From IMG/VR virus record IMGVR_UViG_3300021475_000014, positions 1 to 61,535 of that record: DNA of 61,535 nucleotides. The stretch is one strand, 5' to 3'. The notes under the pieces were generated by a model. That model was not told where the DNA came from. It ran no database searches and was given only the letters and a program-made list of their open reading frames with translations. This document shows, in pieces, positions 1-7,581 of the stretch (position 1 is its first letter; every line of letters starts with the position of its first letter). Position numbers and translations under genes: made by a program. The stretch comes from a virus.

Positions 1-24
1 CGCGACGGAAGGCCTTCCGTCGCG
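1..24. repeat. Perfect 24-base palindrome at the contig end
   Basis: Bases 1-12 are the exact reverse complement of bases 13-24. The other copy of the terminal repeat (61410 onward) is preceded by different sequence (ATCTGGAAT), so bases 1-12 do not belong to the circular molecule implied by the repeat. Most likely a snap-back artefact of library or assembly; a real hairpin end is the alternative. Confidence 0.8.
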
Positions 25-138
25 CGAGGGGTTGGGGTGTGGCGGGCCAGGTAGCTTCACTGTCCCTCCACCCGGCGGGGATATCGGAGTCACCCGCCGG
101 GTGGGGTTCAACGTGGCAGTAAGGCCACCTGGCACCGC
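13..138. repeat. 126-bp terminal direct repeat, left copy
   Basis: Identical to 61410-61535. It lies between the stop of the 142-825 gene and the start of the prim-pol gene at the other end, so joining the copies gives one continuous minus-strand intergenic region. The usual meaning is a circular assembly overlap; a true terminal redundancy cannot be excluded. Confidence 0.95.
68..104. terminator. Hairpin inside the terminal repeat
   Basis: CCACCCGGCGGG (68-79) pairs perfectly with CCCGCCGGGTGG (93-104). It follows the minus-strand gene ending at 142 and precedes nothing but the contig junction, so a terminator of the primase-to-Cas4 arm is plausible, although no T run follows. The second copy is at 61465-61501. 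Confidence 0.5.
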
Positions 139-141
139 CAC

Positions 142-825
142 TCAGAACGGCACTGTCGAGGCTGGCGTGCCCGACAGTGTCGCCTGCTGGGCGGGGCTGA
201 GCCGCGCCCAGACATCGGGGTCCATCCCGGCTGGTGCCGGGGTGGTGGGGGTCGGCAGGAACGGTGGGGGTGCCGCCGCCGGTGCGCCCAGCAGCGGCGT
301 GTTCGGGGGTGGCGGGGGCGGCGTCGCTGTGCCCGCAGGCGCCGCCCCCGCGTTCGGTGCTGCCGCAGGCTGCGGGGAAGTCAGCCCCAGCAGGGCATTG
401 GCAGAATTGACCGGCGGCTGGTACTGCGCCCGGTACAGCTTGGGTGCGTTGAAGCCACGCTTTTTGGGCTCCCCATCACCGGAGTACTGCACGGCGAGCT
501 GTCCGCCTGTTTGTAGTCCACGGTCGGCGGCGCCGGCCTCGGCGATGGCGTCCTTGACGGCTTTCTGCATGTTGGCCTTGACGTACAGGCTGCGGATGCC
601 GTCGTCATCTGCGCCGTCGCGTTCGGCGGTCTGCAACACCACCACGATCTGCCACATCGGGTCGCCGTTGGCGAACGTCTTCGCCTCGCCCGTGTCCAGG
701 TCGGTCTGCTGCTGCACCTTCGGCTCGGCAACGATCTCGCCACGCACGATGGTGCCGACCGTCGGGAACGCTGCGGCGCGGGCGCCGGATCCCATCAAAA
801 GTTCGTTGGCAGTTGGGATAGTCAC
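142..825 (-). CDS. OB-like, proline-rich-tail protein (possible ssDNA-binding)
   Basis: 227 residues from a GTG start at 825 preceded by AAAGG; a longer frame upstream overlaps the Cas4-like gene and is not used. The N-terminal 120 residues look like a compact beta-rich domain (repeated short hydrophobic strands, e.g. MWQIVVVLQTAERD), followed by a low-complexity Pro/Ala tail and a short acidic/hydrophobic end (ASTVPF). This build resembles phage ssDNA-binding proteins, and the neighbours are a Cas4-like nuclease and, across the junction, the primase/helicase. The role is inferred from build and context only. Confidence 0.65.
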   Translation of the reverse strand: MTIPTANELLMGSGARAAAFPTVGTIVRGEIVAEPKVQQQTDLDTGEAKTFANGDPMWQIVVVLQTAERDGADDDGIRSLYVKANMQKAVKDAIAEAGAADRGLQTGGQLAVQYSGDGEPKKRGFNAPKLYRAQYQPPVNSANALLGLTSPQPAAAPNAGAAPAGTATPPPPPPNTPLLGAPAAAPPPFLPTPTTPAPAGMDPDVWARLSPAQQATLSGTPASTVPF

Positions 826-844
826 GTTCGTTGTGCCTTTCGTG

Positions 845-2008
845 TCAGGAGACGAGGCCGGCGCTGAAGCGTTCCCGCGCAGCCGCGTGGGCATGGACGT
901 CGCCGGGGCAGCCGAGCGCGTCGTTGGCGCCTCCCGGCCGGTAGAACGGGCACCAGGCGCACTCACCCGGTGCGATCGGAAGGGCGTTGATACGACTCGG
1001 ATAGGTCGCGATGTCCAGCGCGTCGACCATCCCGGCGGTTTCGCGGTAGCGCTCCAGCGCCCACTGCGCGATCTGCGGGTTGTACGCCTCGGTCCACTCG
1101 GCGGAGTCGTCGTAATCCCACGAGCGGGCCAGCAGTACCAGCCGAACCCACTGCACGTGGCGGCCTTTCGCCGCATGACCCAGGCCGTAGAGGTGGGCCT
1201 GGACCCGGTACTCCTGGCTGACCTGCTCGGCCGGTGGTTTACCGGCACGCTGCGCGGAGTGCAGTTTCTTCAACGCGGTCGTGCCGACGTGTTTCCAGTC
1301 GACCACCATCGCGTTGTCGACATCGAAGGCGTCACCGTGGCCCACGATCTCCGGCGACACCTGGAGTTCATCTTCGGCGATCCACCGTTCCCGACCGATC
1401 ACCGCGTTCCAGTGCGCGACAACCTTTTCCATCTCGGCGTGCACCGCAACGCCTTGCAGCGGTGCCCAATTCGGGGAGGTCAGTTCCCGCTGCGGCAGGC
1501 CGGCAATCTTGCGGGCCATCTGCGCCAGACAGTGGGTACCCAGCTCGGACGGGCCGAGCGCCACCTGCATGGTGCGGGGCCGGGCCAGCTCATAGTCGAT
1601 GAGTACCGCCCGCAGCTCATCCACCGTGGACACCGGCTCGACCGGCGCCACGTAGGCGCAGCACGTTTCGGGAAGGTTGGCGGTGTCGGTGCGCCCCTGG
1701 CAGGCACAGCGGTTGTGCTGGTGCTGCCAGTCGTCGTAGTCGGCGCACCGACACGGATACGGCGCTGCGGTCGACGTGCCCGCGTCCAGCCATACCCCGG
1801 CCGGTGCGGTGGCTGATTGCCGCCCGGCCGCGCAGGCGGCGCGCTGGCGAGCGATGATCGCCTGTGCGCCGTCCGGTGTGTTGGTCAAATCAAGATCAGT
1901 CAGATCCGCCACGTGGACACCCCGACCGGCGTCCAGAGACGCCGCGTCGAGCTGCTCGCCGCACACGCGGCAGCGGGTGGACACCGACGTGAGCGTCACT
2001 GCCGCCAC
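845..2008 (-). CDS. Cas4-like PD-(D/E)XK exonuclease
   Basis: 387 residues, GTG start at 2008 after GGGAG. The N-terminal third has two cysteine-rich clusters (CRVCGE; CRCADYDDW...CACQG). The central part carries GHGDAFDV followed by VVDWKH, matching the D...(D/E)xK core of RecB/Cas4 nucleases, and the C-terminus has CAWCPFYRPG, the expected Fe-S cysteine cluster. Such enzymes process DNA ends in phage recombination or replication. The start overlaps the previous gene by 13 bases, so it belongs to the same minus-strand operon. Confidence 0.8.
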   Translation of the reverse strand: MAAVTLTSVSTRCRVCGEQLDAASLDAGRGVHVADLTDLDLTNTPDGAQAIIARQRAACAAGRQSATAPAGVWLDAGTSTAAPYPCRCADYDDWQHQHNRCACQGRTDTANLPETCCAYVAPVEPVSTVDELRAVLIDYELARPRTMQVALGPSELGTHCLAQMARKIAGLPQRELTSPNWAPLQGVAVHAEMEKVVAHWNAVIGRERWIAEDELQVSPEIVGHGDAFDVDNAMVVDWKHVGTTALKKLHSAQRAGKPPAEQVSQEYRVQAHLYGLGHAAKGRHVQWVRLVLLARSWDYDDSAEWTEAYNPQIAQWALERYRETAGMVDALDIATYPSRINALPIAPGECAWCPFYRPGGANDALGCPGDVHAHAAARERFSAGLVS

Positions 2009-2172
2009 CAGCTCCCGATGCAGGGACGCATCTTGAACACGGTCGGATAGGTGGTGGGCCGGTGCGGGATCGGCCGGCCGTTGCCTGCCACCGCGACGGG
2101 ACGCTCACACCACGGGCACATCACCAGGGCGGCATCGAAGGCGAAGTGCGGCAGGGTCGGGTCGAGTTTCAT
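1996..2172 (-). CDS. Small zinc-finger-like protein
   Basis: 58 residues beginning MKLDPTLPHF. A single CPWC pair sits in the middle and another cysteine near the end; the protein is basic towards its C-terminus. The ATG at 2172 overlaps the stop of the preceding gene (ATGA), which fixes the start. Function unknown. Confidence 0.7.
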   Translation of the reverse strand: MKLDPTLPHFAFDAALVMCPWCERPVAVAGNGRPIPHRPTTYPTVFKMRPCIGSWWRQ

Positions 2173-2585
2173 GGCGACACCAGCAGCCGGATCGGGCGGC
2201 GGCGCGGCACCGGCGACGTCAACGCCACGTTGGACTCCACCGATTCGACGTCGTTCAAGGTGAAGTGCGGCGCGAGCGAGCCGACCGGCCACCACACCGG
2301 CTCCCCGCTGGTCCAGTGGATCGGGGCGAAAAAGCGCATCCGGTAGGTCTCGAAGTCACCGGCCACGATCAGGCCGGCGTCCACCGGCAGGCAGGGCAAC
2401 CCGGCCTCCAGCGTCACCAGCTTCATCGGCGGCAACGGCTTGCCGACGGCTACCCCGAGCAGCCGGTTGATGCCGCCCACCAGGTCCCCGCCGGCCTCGG
2501 CGAACGCGACCGCCGCCGTGGCGACGGAGGCGTGCGTGCGGGCGAAGTTGCCTTTCAAGCCGGTGAAACCCACATAGGAAATCAC
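2169..2585 (-). CDS. Hypothetical protein, 138 aa
   Basis: GTG at 2585 overlaps the stop of the HTH gene as GTGA, so the upstream part of the open frame is not used. Sequence is mixed alpha/beta with no motif I recognise; it contains HWTSGEPVWWPVGS, a tryptophan-rich patch. It is translated with the HTH gene upstream and the zinc-finger-like gene downstream. Confidence 0.65.
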   Translation of the reverse strand: MISYVGFTGLKGNFARTHASVATAAVAFAEAGGDLVGGINRLLGVAVGKPLPPMKLVTLEAGLPCLPVDAGLIVAGDFETYRMRFFAPIHWTSGEPVWWPVGSLAPHFTLNDVESVESNVALTSPVPRRRPIRLLVSP

Positions 2586-3115
2586 GGGCCACACTCGACA
2601 CAATCGCGGCCAGCATGTACCTCGCATGGCAAATCCGCGGTGAAGATGATCGGCGCATCGTCGTTGGGCGGCAACGACTTCGCCTCCGCCACGAGGCGGT
2701 ACGCGGTGCTGGTCGACACGCCCGCCATCTCGGCGATGGCCGCCACCCCGCCGGCCGCGTACAGCTCCATCACGTCGATGCCGGGGTGCAGCCGTAGCCG
2801 TCCCGGCGGCCGGCCCGGGGTACGCAGCACACCCGCCCGCAGGATCACCAACGTGGCGGTGCCGACCGCAACCCGGTAGGTGCGGGCCACGTCCGGGATG
2901 GACAGTCCGGTGGCGTAGGAGTTGAGGATTCCCTGCCGGACGCTTTCGTCCAGGTAGGACGGCACCAGATCGATGCCAGCCTCGGCGAGGACCCGGTCAA
3001 CCCGGGTACGGCTCACCCGAGCCAGCCGGGCCAGCCGGGTACGGCTGTAGTCACCGCGCCGGTACAGCGCCAGGATCTCGTCGTTGGACAGTGCCGCCAC
3101 TCGGGGACCAGCCAT
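2582..3115 (-). CDS. Helix-turn-helix DNA-binding protein
   Basis: 177 residues from ATG at 3115, preceded by the strong site GGGAGGTG. Three HTH-like units can be read: near residues 10-45 (LYRRGDYSRTRLARLARVSR), 60-95 (ATGLSIPDVARTYRVAVGTA) and 115-150 (LYAAGGVAAIAEMAGVSTST), each resembling resolvase or RNA-polymerase sigma-type HTH. The C-terminus ends with a CEVHAGRDCVEC pair. It heads the minus operon to 142, and copy A of the phage 15-mer (3133-3147) lies just upstream, so it is a candidate regulator, perhaps of itself. Confidence 0.75.
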   Translation of the reverse strand: MAGPRVAALSNDEILALYRRGDYSRTRLARLARVSRTRVDRVLAEAGIDLVPSYLDESVRQGILNSYATGLSIPDVARTYRVAVGTATLVILRAGVLRTPGRPPGRLRLHPGIDVMELYAAGGVAAIAEMAGVSTSTAYRLVAEAKSLPPNDDAPIIFTADLPCEVHAGRDCVECGP

Positions 3116-3132
3116 GACTACACCTCCCGGAT

Positions 3133-3147
3133 AGGTGCGGGGAAAGT
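3133..3147 (+). promoter_or_regulatory. Phage 15-mer operator-like site A
   Basis: Exact AGGTGCGGGGAAAGT on the plus strand, in the divergent interval between the HTH gene and the gene at 3318. A possible -10 (TAACTT) for the HTH gene overlaps it on the minus strand. One of nine copies in the window. Confidence 0.75.
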
Positions 3148-3317
3148 TAGCGATGACGGACACTCTTACACGCGGTGGCGACAGAATCCGAGCCAATCAG
3201 CGAAGTTGACACGATGAGGAAATGGGCCGTCACCTCACGGCACCCACGATCGGTTAGGCCCGGTGCGCAGTACTCTCGGGCGAAGTCGGCACAGTTCACA
3301 GGCGGAGGTGGGGTGCG

Positions 3318-3953
3318 GTGTCCAATCTGGATGACCTGACCACCCGCAACTCGGCGGCCAACGAGACGATTGAGGGGGAGATAGTCTTCCCCCACACACC
3401 GTGGGACCGCATGCCGGGCGAGTCGGAGAGCGCCTACGCGCACTTTCTGTCCTACCGGGACCTCGGCCAGGACCGCACCATCGCCCGCGCCGCTGACCGC
3501 GCCCACAAATCCCGGGATCACTTCCACCGGCTGGCCACGCAATGGCAGTGGATCAACCGGGCCAGCGCCTACGACACCGAAATGCACCGGCTGTTCACCG
3601 CGAAGGCCGCCGACGAGCGGCGGGAAATGATCCTGCGGCACGCCAAGCTGGCCCGCAACATCATGTCCATCGTGGAAGCCCGGCTACTGACCATCCCCAT
3701 TGACGAGCTGACCCCCACCGAACTGTCCAGGCTGCTGGAAGTCGCGGCGAAAATGGAACGGGCGTCCTGGAACGAAGAGACAGCCATCCGCGCCCGGGGC
3801 GCGTCCACCATCGACGGTGTGGACCTGGCCCACCTGGACGAGGGTCAGCGGGTCGCCCGGCTCGAAGCGCTGCGCGCTGAGCTGGACCGGCGCATCACCG
3901 CCCGGCGCTCGCTGGCCGCACCCCGCGAGGTGCCGGTGGACGAGCCAGCCTGA
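3318..3953 (+). CDS. Putative terminase small subunit / HTH packaging protein
   Basis: 211 residues, GTG start after GGAGGT. PGESESAYAHFLSYRD and the following RTIARAADRAHKS resemble the N-terminal HTH of proteins annotated as small terminase or phage DNA-binding proteins; the rest is helical and charged. It is a lone plus-strand gene in a minus-strand arm, 43 kb from the large terminase gene on the map, so the assignment is tentative. Its last 59 bases overlap the convergent gene ending at 3895. Confidence 0.5.
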   Translation: MSNLDDLTTRNSAANETIEGEIVFPHTPWDRMPGESESAYAHFLSYRDLGQDRTIARAADRAHKSRDHFHRLATQWQWINRASAYDTEMHRLFTAKAADERREMILRHAKLARNIMSIVEARLLTIPIDELTPTELSRLLEVAAKMERASWNEETAIRARGASTIDGVDLAHLDEGQRVARLEALRAELDRRITARRSLAAPREVPVDEPA

Positions 3954-4119
3954 CCTGGACGCATTGGTCGCACACGTCGGCCATCCCGTCGGCGCTGACC
4001 CGCCACCCTTCGGCCGCCAGGATGCGGCGTGCCCGGTCCACCGAGGCGCCGGCCTGCGGCAGCAGCTCGTCGGTCAGGCACGTTTCGCAGCGGATCCTGA
4101 CCAACACCCGCGCGCTCAC
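3895..4119 (-). CDS. Small two-CxxC protein
   Basis: 74 residues. CETC near residue 11 and CDQC near residue 50 form a likely zinc site around a short helix (AEGWRVSADGMADV). GTG at 4119 has GGAGA 8-12 bases upstream. The C-terminal tail is Arg/Pro-rich and overlaps the end of the plus-strand gene. Function unknown. Confidence 0.65.
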   Translation of the reverse strand: MSARVLVRIRCETCLTDELLPQAGASVDRARRILAAEGWRVSADGMADVCDQCVQVRLARPPAPRGVRPASAGR

Positions 4120-4242
4120 CGCGCACCGTCTCCAACATTGCGTGTCTGAGCCATTGACGCAGCGTAATCCCGCGCCGGCGTGCCAACGGCTAATTTGGTG
4201 CCAATTGGTGGCTAGTCTGGTAGCAAGCTCGTTGTGCAGGAT

Positions 4243-4641
4243 ATGAACGAACTGCTGGCCTCCACGATGGACACCGTGCCCCCCGGGTGGACCATCATCA
4301 ATGTGTTCGGCATCGTTGCTGGCACGGAGGCCCGACCCATCAACCCGTTCCTCGACGGTGTCAAGCGCCTGCTGCCCGAGCACGAACGCGACTACCCGGT
4401 GAAGTTGGCCAACGCCCGGCTGGCCGCCGTGGATCGGATGATGGCCAACGCCCGGATGGTCGGCGCCAACGCCGTACTGGGCGTGCGCTTCGACCACCGG
4501 CCACTGTCCAGCACGTGGGTGGAGCTGTGCGCCTACGGCACCGCCGTACGGTTGGCCCGGCTGCCCGATGCGGATCCGCCGGCACCCCGTCCGCGTCGGG
4601 CTGCCGAAGATGACCGTGCACACAACAGCGGCGCCGGGTAG
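4243..4641 (+). CDS. YbjQ/DUF74-like domain protein
   Basis: 132 residues from ATG at 4243 (a GTG at 4234 is possible). The sequence IINVFGIVAG, then AVDRMMANARMVGANAVLGV and a final WVELCAYGTAV strand match the YbjQ (PF01906-like) fold, a small pentameric domain common in bacteria with no settled function. It is an isolated plus-strand gene between two minus operons, preceded by a possible -10 TAGTCT (4213-4218) and followed at once by a strong hairpin: a monocistronic moron-like unit. Confidence 0.75.
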   Translation: MNELLASTMDTVPPGWTIINVFGIVAGTEARPINPFLDGVKRLLPEHERDYPVKLANARLAAVDRMMANARMVGANAVLGVRFDHRPLSSTWVELCAYGTAVRLARLPDADPPAPRPRRAAEDDRAHNSGAG

Positions 4642-4659
4642 GCAACCCGGCGCCGCTGT
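4625..4659 (+). terminator. Perfect 15-bp hairpin terminator
   Basis: ACAGCGGCGCCGGGT (4625-4639), loop AGGCA, ACCCGGCGCCGCTGT (4645-4659). The stop codon of the YbjQ-like gene lies in it. No T run follows, as often in actinobacteria; it also closes the minus operon coming from the right. Confidence 0.8.
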
Positions 4660-4741
4660 CTGGATGAGCCCCGACCGTCTCGCAACCAGAGCGTGTCCAC
4701 TGTAGCGCAAAACATCGACCAATGTTGTCGGCCGCAACATT

Positions 4742-4939
4742 TCAGTCGTCCGTGTCCCAGGTGTGGTAACCCCGGCACGGGAACACGTCCGGGTCAGCCC
4801 GGCGGAAGATCCCCGAGTCCGTCAACGCCCCGCACATGCAGCACCGATCCGGCTTCGCGTCGATCACCCGGTGCGCCACCCGGTGCGGCTCCAGACTGCG
4901 CCAACAATCCCAGCACAGCAGATGGCTCCACTTACTCAC
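4742..4939 (-). CDS. Small cysteine/tryptophan-rich protein
   Basis: 65 residues with CWDC near residue 9 and CCMC near residue 33, typical of a zinc ribbon. The GTG at 4939 overlaps the previous stop as GTGA. Last gene of the 4.7-10 kb minus operon. Function unknown. Confidence 0.65.
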   Translation of the reverse strand: MSKWSHLLCWDCWRSLEPHRVAHRVIDAKPDRCCMCGALTDSGIFRRADPDVFPCRGYHTWDTDD

Positions 4940-5247
4940 AGGGCATCGCCGCTCGTCTCCACAGTGGTCACCTCCCGCGCCATGCGCTGCGGCGGCAAAT
5001 CCGCGGTGGGCTCTTTCGGCTTGGGGCGCAACGAATGCAGGTGCGTCCACCGGGCCGTCAGGACACCTTCCATTGGCTCGCTGTGGATCTGGAACCAGTA
5101 GCCGTCCAACTGCACCCACCACCGTTCCCGCCACAACATGAAGCCGGTGTGCTGCTCAAAGAACAACACCTGCGGTCCGGCATGCGGGTCGGTGATGAAC
5201 TGGTGGGCCGGGATCAGCTCGGGGATGTCATCGTTCGGTTGGTCCAT
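4936..5247 (-). CDS. Hypothetical protein, 103 aa
   Basis: ATG at 5247 has GAGGAC upstream and is preferred over an in-frame start at 5271, which would overlap the preceding gene more. The acidic N-terminus is followed by an aromatic region (FMLWRERWWVQLDGYWFQIH) that may be a small beta domain. No family recognised. Confidence 0.6.
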   Translation of the reverse strand: MDQPNDDIPELIPAHQFITDPHAGPQVLFFEQHTGFMLWRERWWVQLDGYWFQIHSEPMEGVLTARWTHLHSLRPKPKEPTADLPPQRMAREVTTVETSGDAL

Positions 5248-5512
5248 TGCGGTGTCCTCGTTTCGCGCCACGCCGATACACGAGGAACCGGCGGTCCGGA
5301 AGCTGCTCTACACCCTCGGTCATCTCCAGGTTCATCGTCTCCCCCGGCTGGATGTCCACCAGGTGCGCCATGATGATCAGCGCCCGGTTGATCGCGTCGG
5401 TCCTCGTGTGTCCCGTGTGGCCAGTCACCCAATGCAGCGCAGCGAACGCTGAGTTGGAGAGGTTGACGGTGACCTTGTGCAGCTCCGGATCCTCAGCGTT
5501 CGCGGCGCTCAT
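5228..5512 (-). CDS. Ribbon-helix-helix-like DNA-binding protein
   Basis: 94 residues. KVTVNLSNSAFAALHWV, then TGHTRTDAINRALIIMA, follows the ribbon-helix-helix pattern of phage and actinobacterial CopG-like proteins: a strand, helix A, turn with Arg-Thr-Asp and helix B. ATG at 5512 overlaps the upstream stop (ATGA). Probably a small repressor or nucleoid-type protein. Confidence 0.7.
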   Translation of the reverse strand: MSAANAEDPELHKVTVNLSNSAFAALHWVTGHTGHTRTDAINRALIIMAHLVDIQPGETMNLEMTEGVEQLPDRRFLVYRRGAKRGHRNGPTER

Positions 5513-5748
5513 TCGGGATCAACCACGTCGGCGTAGTCCAGGTGCTCCAGGCCGGCCATCACCATCGCCCCGCAGTACGGGCAGTGGTACTGACCCATTG
5601 GGGCGCCGACAAGCTGCTGCGGATCCCACGGCCACGGGCACCGCTCGCCTTCCTCATTGAGCGGCGCAGTGATGTCCAGGTCGACAGCCAGGTTCAGCCG
5701 GCGCTCTGCGGCCTCCCGTGGGGTGATGTCCTGCCAGCGCTTCACCAC
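5509..5748 (-). CDS. Zinc-ribbon-like protein, 79 aa
   Basis: A C-terminal HCPYCGAM motif gives one CxxC; an earlier cysteine (ERCPWPW) could complete a site. The N-terminus (RWQDITPREAAERRLNLAVD) is helical. GTG at 5748 (or 5745) overlaps the preceding stop, with GGAGCC upstream. Confidence 0.65.
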   Translation of the reverse strand: MVKRWQDITPREAAERRLNLAVDLDITAPLNEEGERCPWPWDPQQLVGAPMGQYHCPYCGAMVMAGLEHLDYADVVDPE

Positions 5749-5930
5749 GGCTCCGGTGGTGCCGTGAGGCCCTTGGCGCCCCGCTCGAAGACGTCCAGCA
5801 GTGTCTCCACCGACTCGTCGTCCACGTCATCGCAGAAGTGGTGGCAGTTGCCGCAGTAGCGTTCCCGGGCGTCGCTCGGATTGAGGCTGGCCATGCCGCA
5901 ATGCCAGCAGCGGAACGGCTCAATCGTCAT
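5742..5930 (-). CDS. Zinc-ribbon protein, 62 aa
   Basis: CWHC near residue 8 and CGNC near residue 26 form a classic four-cysteine zinc ribbon; an acidic helix follows. ATG at 5930 or the in-frame ATG at 5939 could start it. It overlaps both neighbours in the operon. Confidence 0.6.
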   Translation of the reverse strand: MTIEPFRCWHCGMASLNPSDARERYCGNCHHFCDDVDDESVETLLDVFERGAKGLTAPPEPW

Positions 5931-6285
5931 CGCAACCATCACCGTCCACGTGACGGGGCAGATGGTGGTGCGGATGGTAGGCGGTTTCCCGCCAGCCGAT
6001 CGCCAGCCAGTCCTCACTGACCTTGTCGTCCACCCACCAGGCGTAGTGCAGATCGAAGTCGTCTTCGATGATGGGGCGCACCACGTCATCCAGCACGCCC
6101 CGTTCCCACAACAGGCTCAGCCCAGCGCAGGCGGCGCAGCATTGGACGCAGCAACCGAACTCGCGGGCCACGCCGTCATCGTCGGCGTTGGGCCAGCCGT
6201 CCAGGTGGCTGAGCGAATGGCCGACGATCTGAGCCACGGCCAGGCCCAGCTTGCCGCCGTCACCGATCGTGATGCTGGTCGCCAC
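5920..6285 (-). CDS. Hypothetical protein, 121 aa, cysteine cluster
   Basis: The GTG at 6285 has a near-perfect site AGGAGGTG six bases upstream, so an ATG at 6306 is rejected. A CCVQCCAAC cluster lies near residue 45; the C-terminus is His/Asp-rich (HPHHHLPRHVDGDG), another possible metal site. No family recognised. Confidence 0.65.
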   Translation of the reverse strand: MATSITIGDGGKLGLAVAQIVGHSLSHLDGWPNADDDGVAREFGCCVQCCAACAGLSLLWERGVLDDVVRPIIEDDFDLHYAWWVDDKVSEDWLAIGWRETAYHPHHHLPRHVDGDGCDDD

Positions 6286-6439
6286 GGCGCACCTCCTGGT
6301 TGGCATCGTGCCGGTCGCGGCGACGCATCCGCCGCTTGATCCGGTCCGTCTTCCCGGCGTGGTTGAAACAGGTCAGGCGCTGGCGCCAATACTTGTTCAC
6401 CACATCCCACTCGTCCCACTTGCCGATGCGGCGCTTCAT
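6260..6439 (-). CDS. Small basic protein, 59 aa
   Basis: Reads MKRRIGKWDEWDVVNKYWRQ and continues with an Arg-rich stretch to HHDR. ATG at 6439 overlaps the previous stop (ATGA). It overlaps the next gene by 26 bases, and contains that gene's ribosome-binding site. The strong basic charge suggests nucleic-acid binding. Confidence 0.55.
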   Translation of the reverse strand: MKRRIGKWDEWDVVNKYWRQRLTCFNHAGKTDRIKRRMRRRDRHDANQEVRRGDQHHDR

Positions 6440-6603
6440 GACCGGCCAGCGATCACGTCACCCGAAGGCAACCTCTTGATCCGCCAGTCGGGGTAACCCG
6501 GCAGAGGCATCCACACGTCCACGGGCAGGGATTCGGCCAGCTCGCCGATGGTCAGTTCAGGCTCCGGCTCCGGTGGTGTCGGGGTGGCGCTCGTCGCGTC
6601 CAC
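6436..6603 (-). CDS. Small acidic protein, 55 aa
   Basis: GTG at 6603 with GAGGAG upstream; the frame ends in ATGA overlap with the next gene. An N-terminal Pro/Glu repeat is followed by LPVDVWMPLPGYPDWRIKRL, a compact Trp/Pro segment. It overlaps the preceding gene by 47 bases in another frame. Confidence 0.5.
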   Translation of the reverse strand: MDATSATPTPPEPEPELTIGELAESLPVDVWMPLPGYPDWRIKRLPSGDVIAGRS

Positions 6604-6772
6604 TGGTGCTCTCCTCGGTCAGGTAGTGCATGGGGCACAGTTCGCTGATCCACCAGTCGTTCGGTTCGTACGGGGGGTAGCGACCGTGGTTGTTGTCCAT
6701 GACAGGGCAGCGGCAGCCGGCGCTCAGGGCGGCGTCACTGCCCGGGGTGTACTGCCACGGTGGGCAGCTCAT
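6557..6772 (-). CDS. Hypothetical protein, 71 aa
   Basis: Starts MSCPPWQYTPGSDAALSAGC and has a CRCPVMDNNHG motif and a further CPMH; cysteines and histidines could bind metal. AT overlap with the upstream stop (ATGA at 6769-6772). Function unknown. Confidence 0.6.
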   Translation of the reverse strand: MSCPPWQYTPGSDAALSAGCRCPVMDNNHGRYPPYEPNDWWISELCPMHYLTEESTSGRDERHPDTTGAGA

Positions 6773-7008
6773 CGCAGCGTCACCGCCGCCAGCAGTGCCC
6801 CCTGGACGCGGCGCAGGTTGCGTTCCTGCGCCTTGACGTCCATGCCGGGATTCTGGTCGGCGAAGGCGTGCGACAGCTCAGCGGTGAAGTTCAGCATGCG
6901 AACCAACGTCAACGCCTCATCCTCGGCCATCACCAGGATGACCGCCGGGCAACCGTCGGAGCTGAACGCCATCGCCGATGGGATCTTGATGCGCTGCTCA
7001 CACATCAT
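6769..7008 (-). CDS. Hypothetical protein, 79 aa
   Basis: Start chosen at the first of two ATGs (7008, 7005), which overlaps the upstream gene by 11 bases and has AAGGGATGG upstream. Alpha/beta composition with LVMAEDEALTLVRMLNFTAE; no motif recognised. Confidence 0.6.
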   Translation of the reverse strand: MMCEQRIKIPSAMAFSSDGCPAVILVMAEDEALTLVRMLNFTAELSHAFADQNPGMDVKAQERNLRRVQGALLAAVTLR

Positions 7009-7423
7009 GCTGCCATCCCTTATCCACCAAGTGTTTGCGGTTGATCGGCCAGCAGCCGTGCAGCGTCGGATCGTGGAAGCCGTGCCGCTCGTGGCAGAAC
7101 GGGCAGCAGCCTTCCGGCGCGGCGGCAATCCAGGCAGCCCGGAATTCGGGGCTGGACAGTCGCTCGATCAGGTGGGCGTCCAAGTCGTCGTCGTGACGTC
7201 CGAACCGACGCATCGCCATGACCAGACTCACCTCGTCTTCGTACTCGTCCGTCGCCAGCCCAGAGCAGTATCCGCCGCTGAACTTCGCAACCCAGCGAGC
7301 GCCACAGACGCAGGTGGCGGACCCACGCTGCGCGTAGTGGCCGGGCTGCGCATACAGGTCGGGGAACATCTCGCTGAGCGCATCGGCCGCCGCCGCGCCC
7401 ACCCCGTCCTCGAATGCGTTCAC
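6998..7423 (-). CDS. Zinc-ribbon protein, 141 aa
   Basis: Two cysteine pairs (CVCG near residue 38, CCPFCHERHG near residue 108) separated by an acidic helical part. GTG at 7423 overlaps the preceding stop as GTGA. Probably a metal-binding accessory protein; no enzyme motif seen. Confidence 0.65.
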   Translation of the reverse strand: MNAFEDGVGAAAADALSEMFPDLYAQPGHYAQRGSATCVCGARWVAKFSGGYCSGLATDEYEDEVSLVMAMRRFGRHDDDLDAHLIERLSSPEFRAAWIAAAPEGCCPFCHERHGFHDPTLHGCWPINRKHLVDKGWQHDV

Positions 7424-7581
7424 CGGCTGTCCTCGTTGGCGCAGGCCAGCGCATGGGCGAGCTGGTCCACCAGGGTCTGGTTGGCGCCCAGGATGCGTCG
7501 GTAGTTGCAGATCAGGTTGACGGCGATGTCGGCGACGGCCAGGCCGGCGAGCACACCGACGATCACGACGAAGATGTTCAT
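7420..7581 (-). CDS. Single-span membrane protein, 53 aa
   Basis: Starts MNIFVVIVGVLAGLAVADIA, one transmembrane helix, then a short polar tail (LVDQLAHALAC). GAGGAG precedes the ATG at 7581. Neighbour of another one-span protein with a similar ending (IDELIRALH), suggesting they act together in the membrane. Confidence 0.7.
   Translation of the reverse strand: MNIFVVIVGVLAGLAVADIAVNLICNYRRILGANQTLVDQLAHALACANEDSR

Noticed and set aside
32-1816. Long plus-strand open frame of 594 codons
   Set aside because: It is antisense to the OB-like and Cas4-like genes, has a compositional protein sequence and crosses the terminal repeat and its hairpin.
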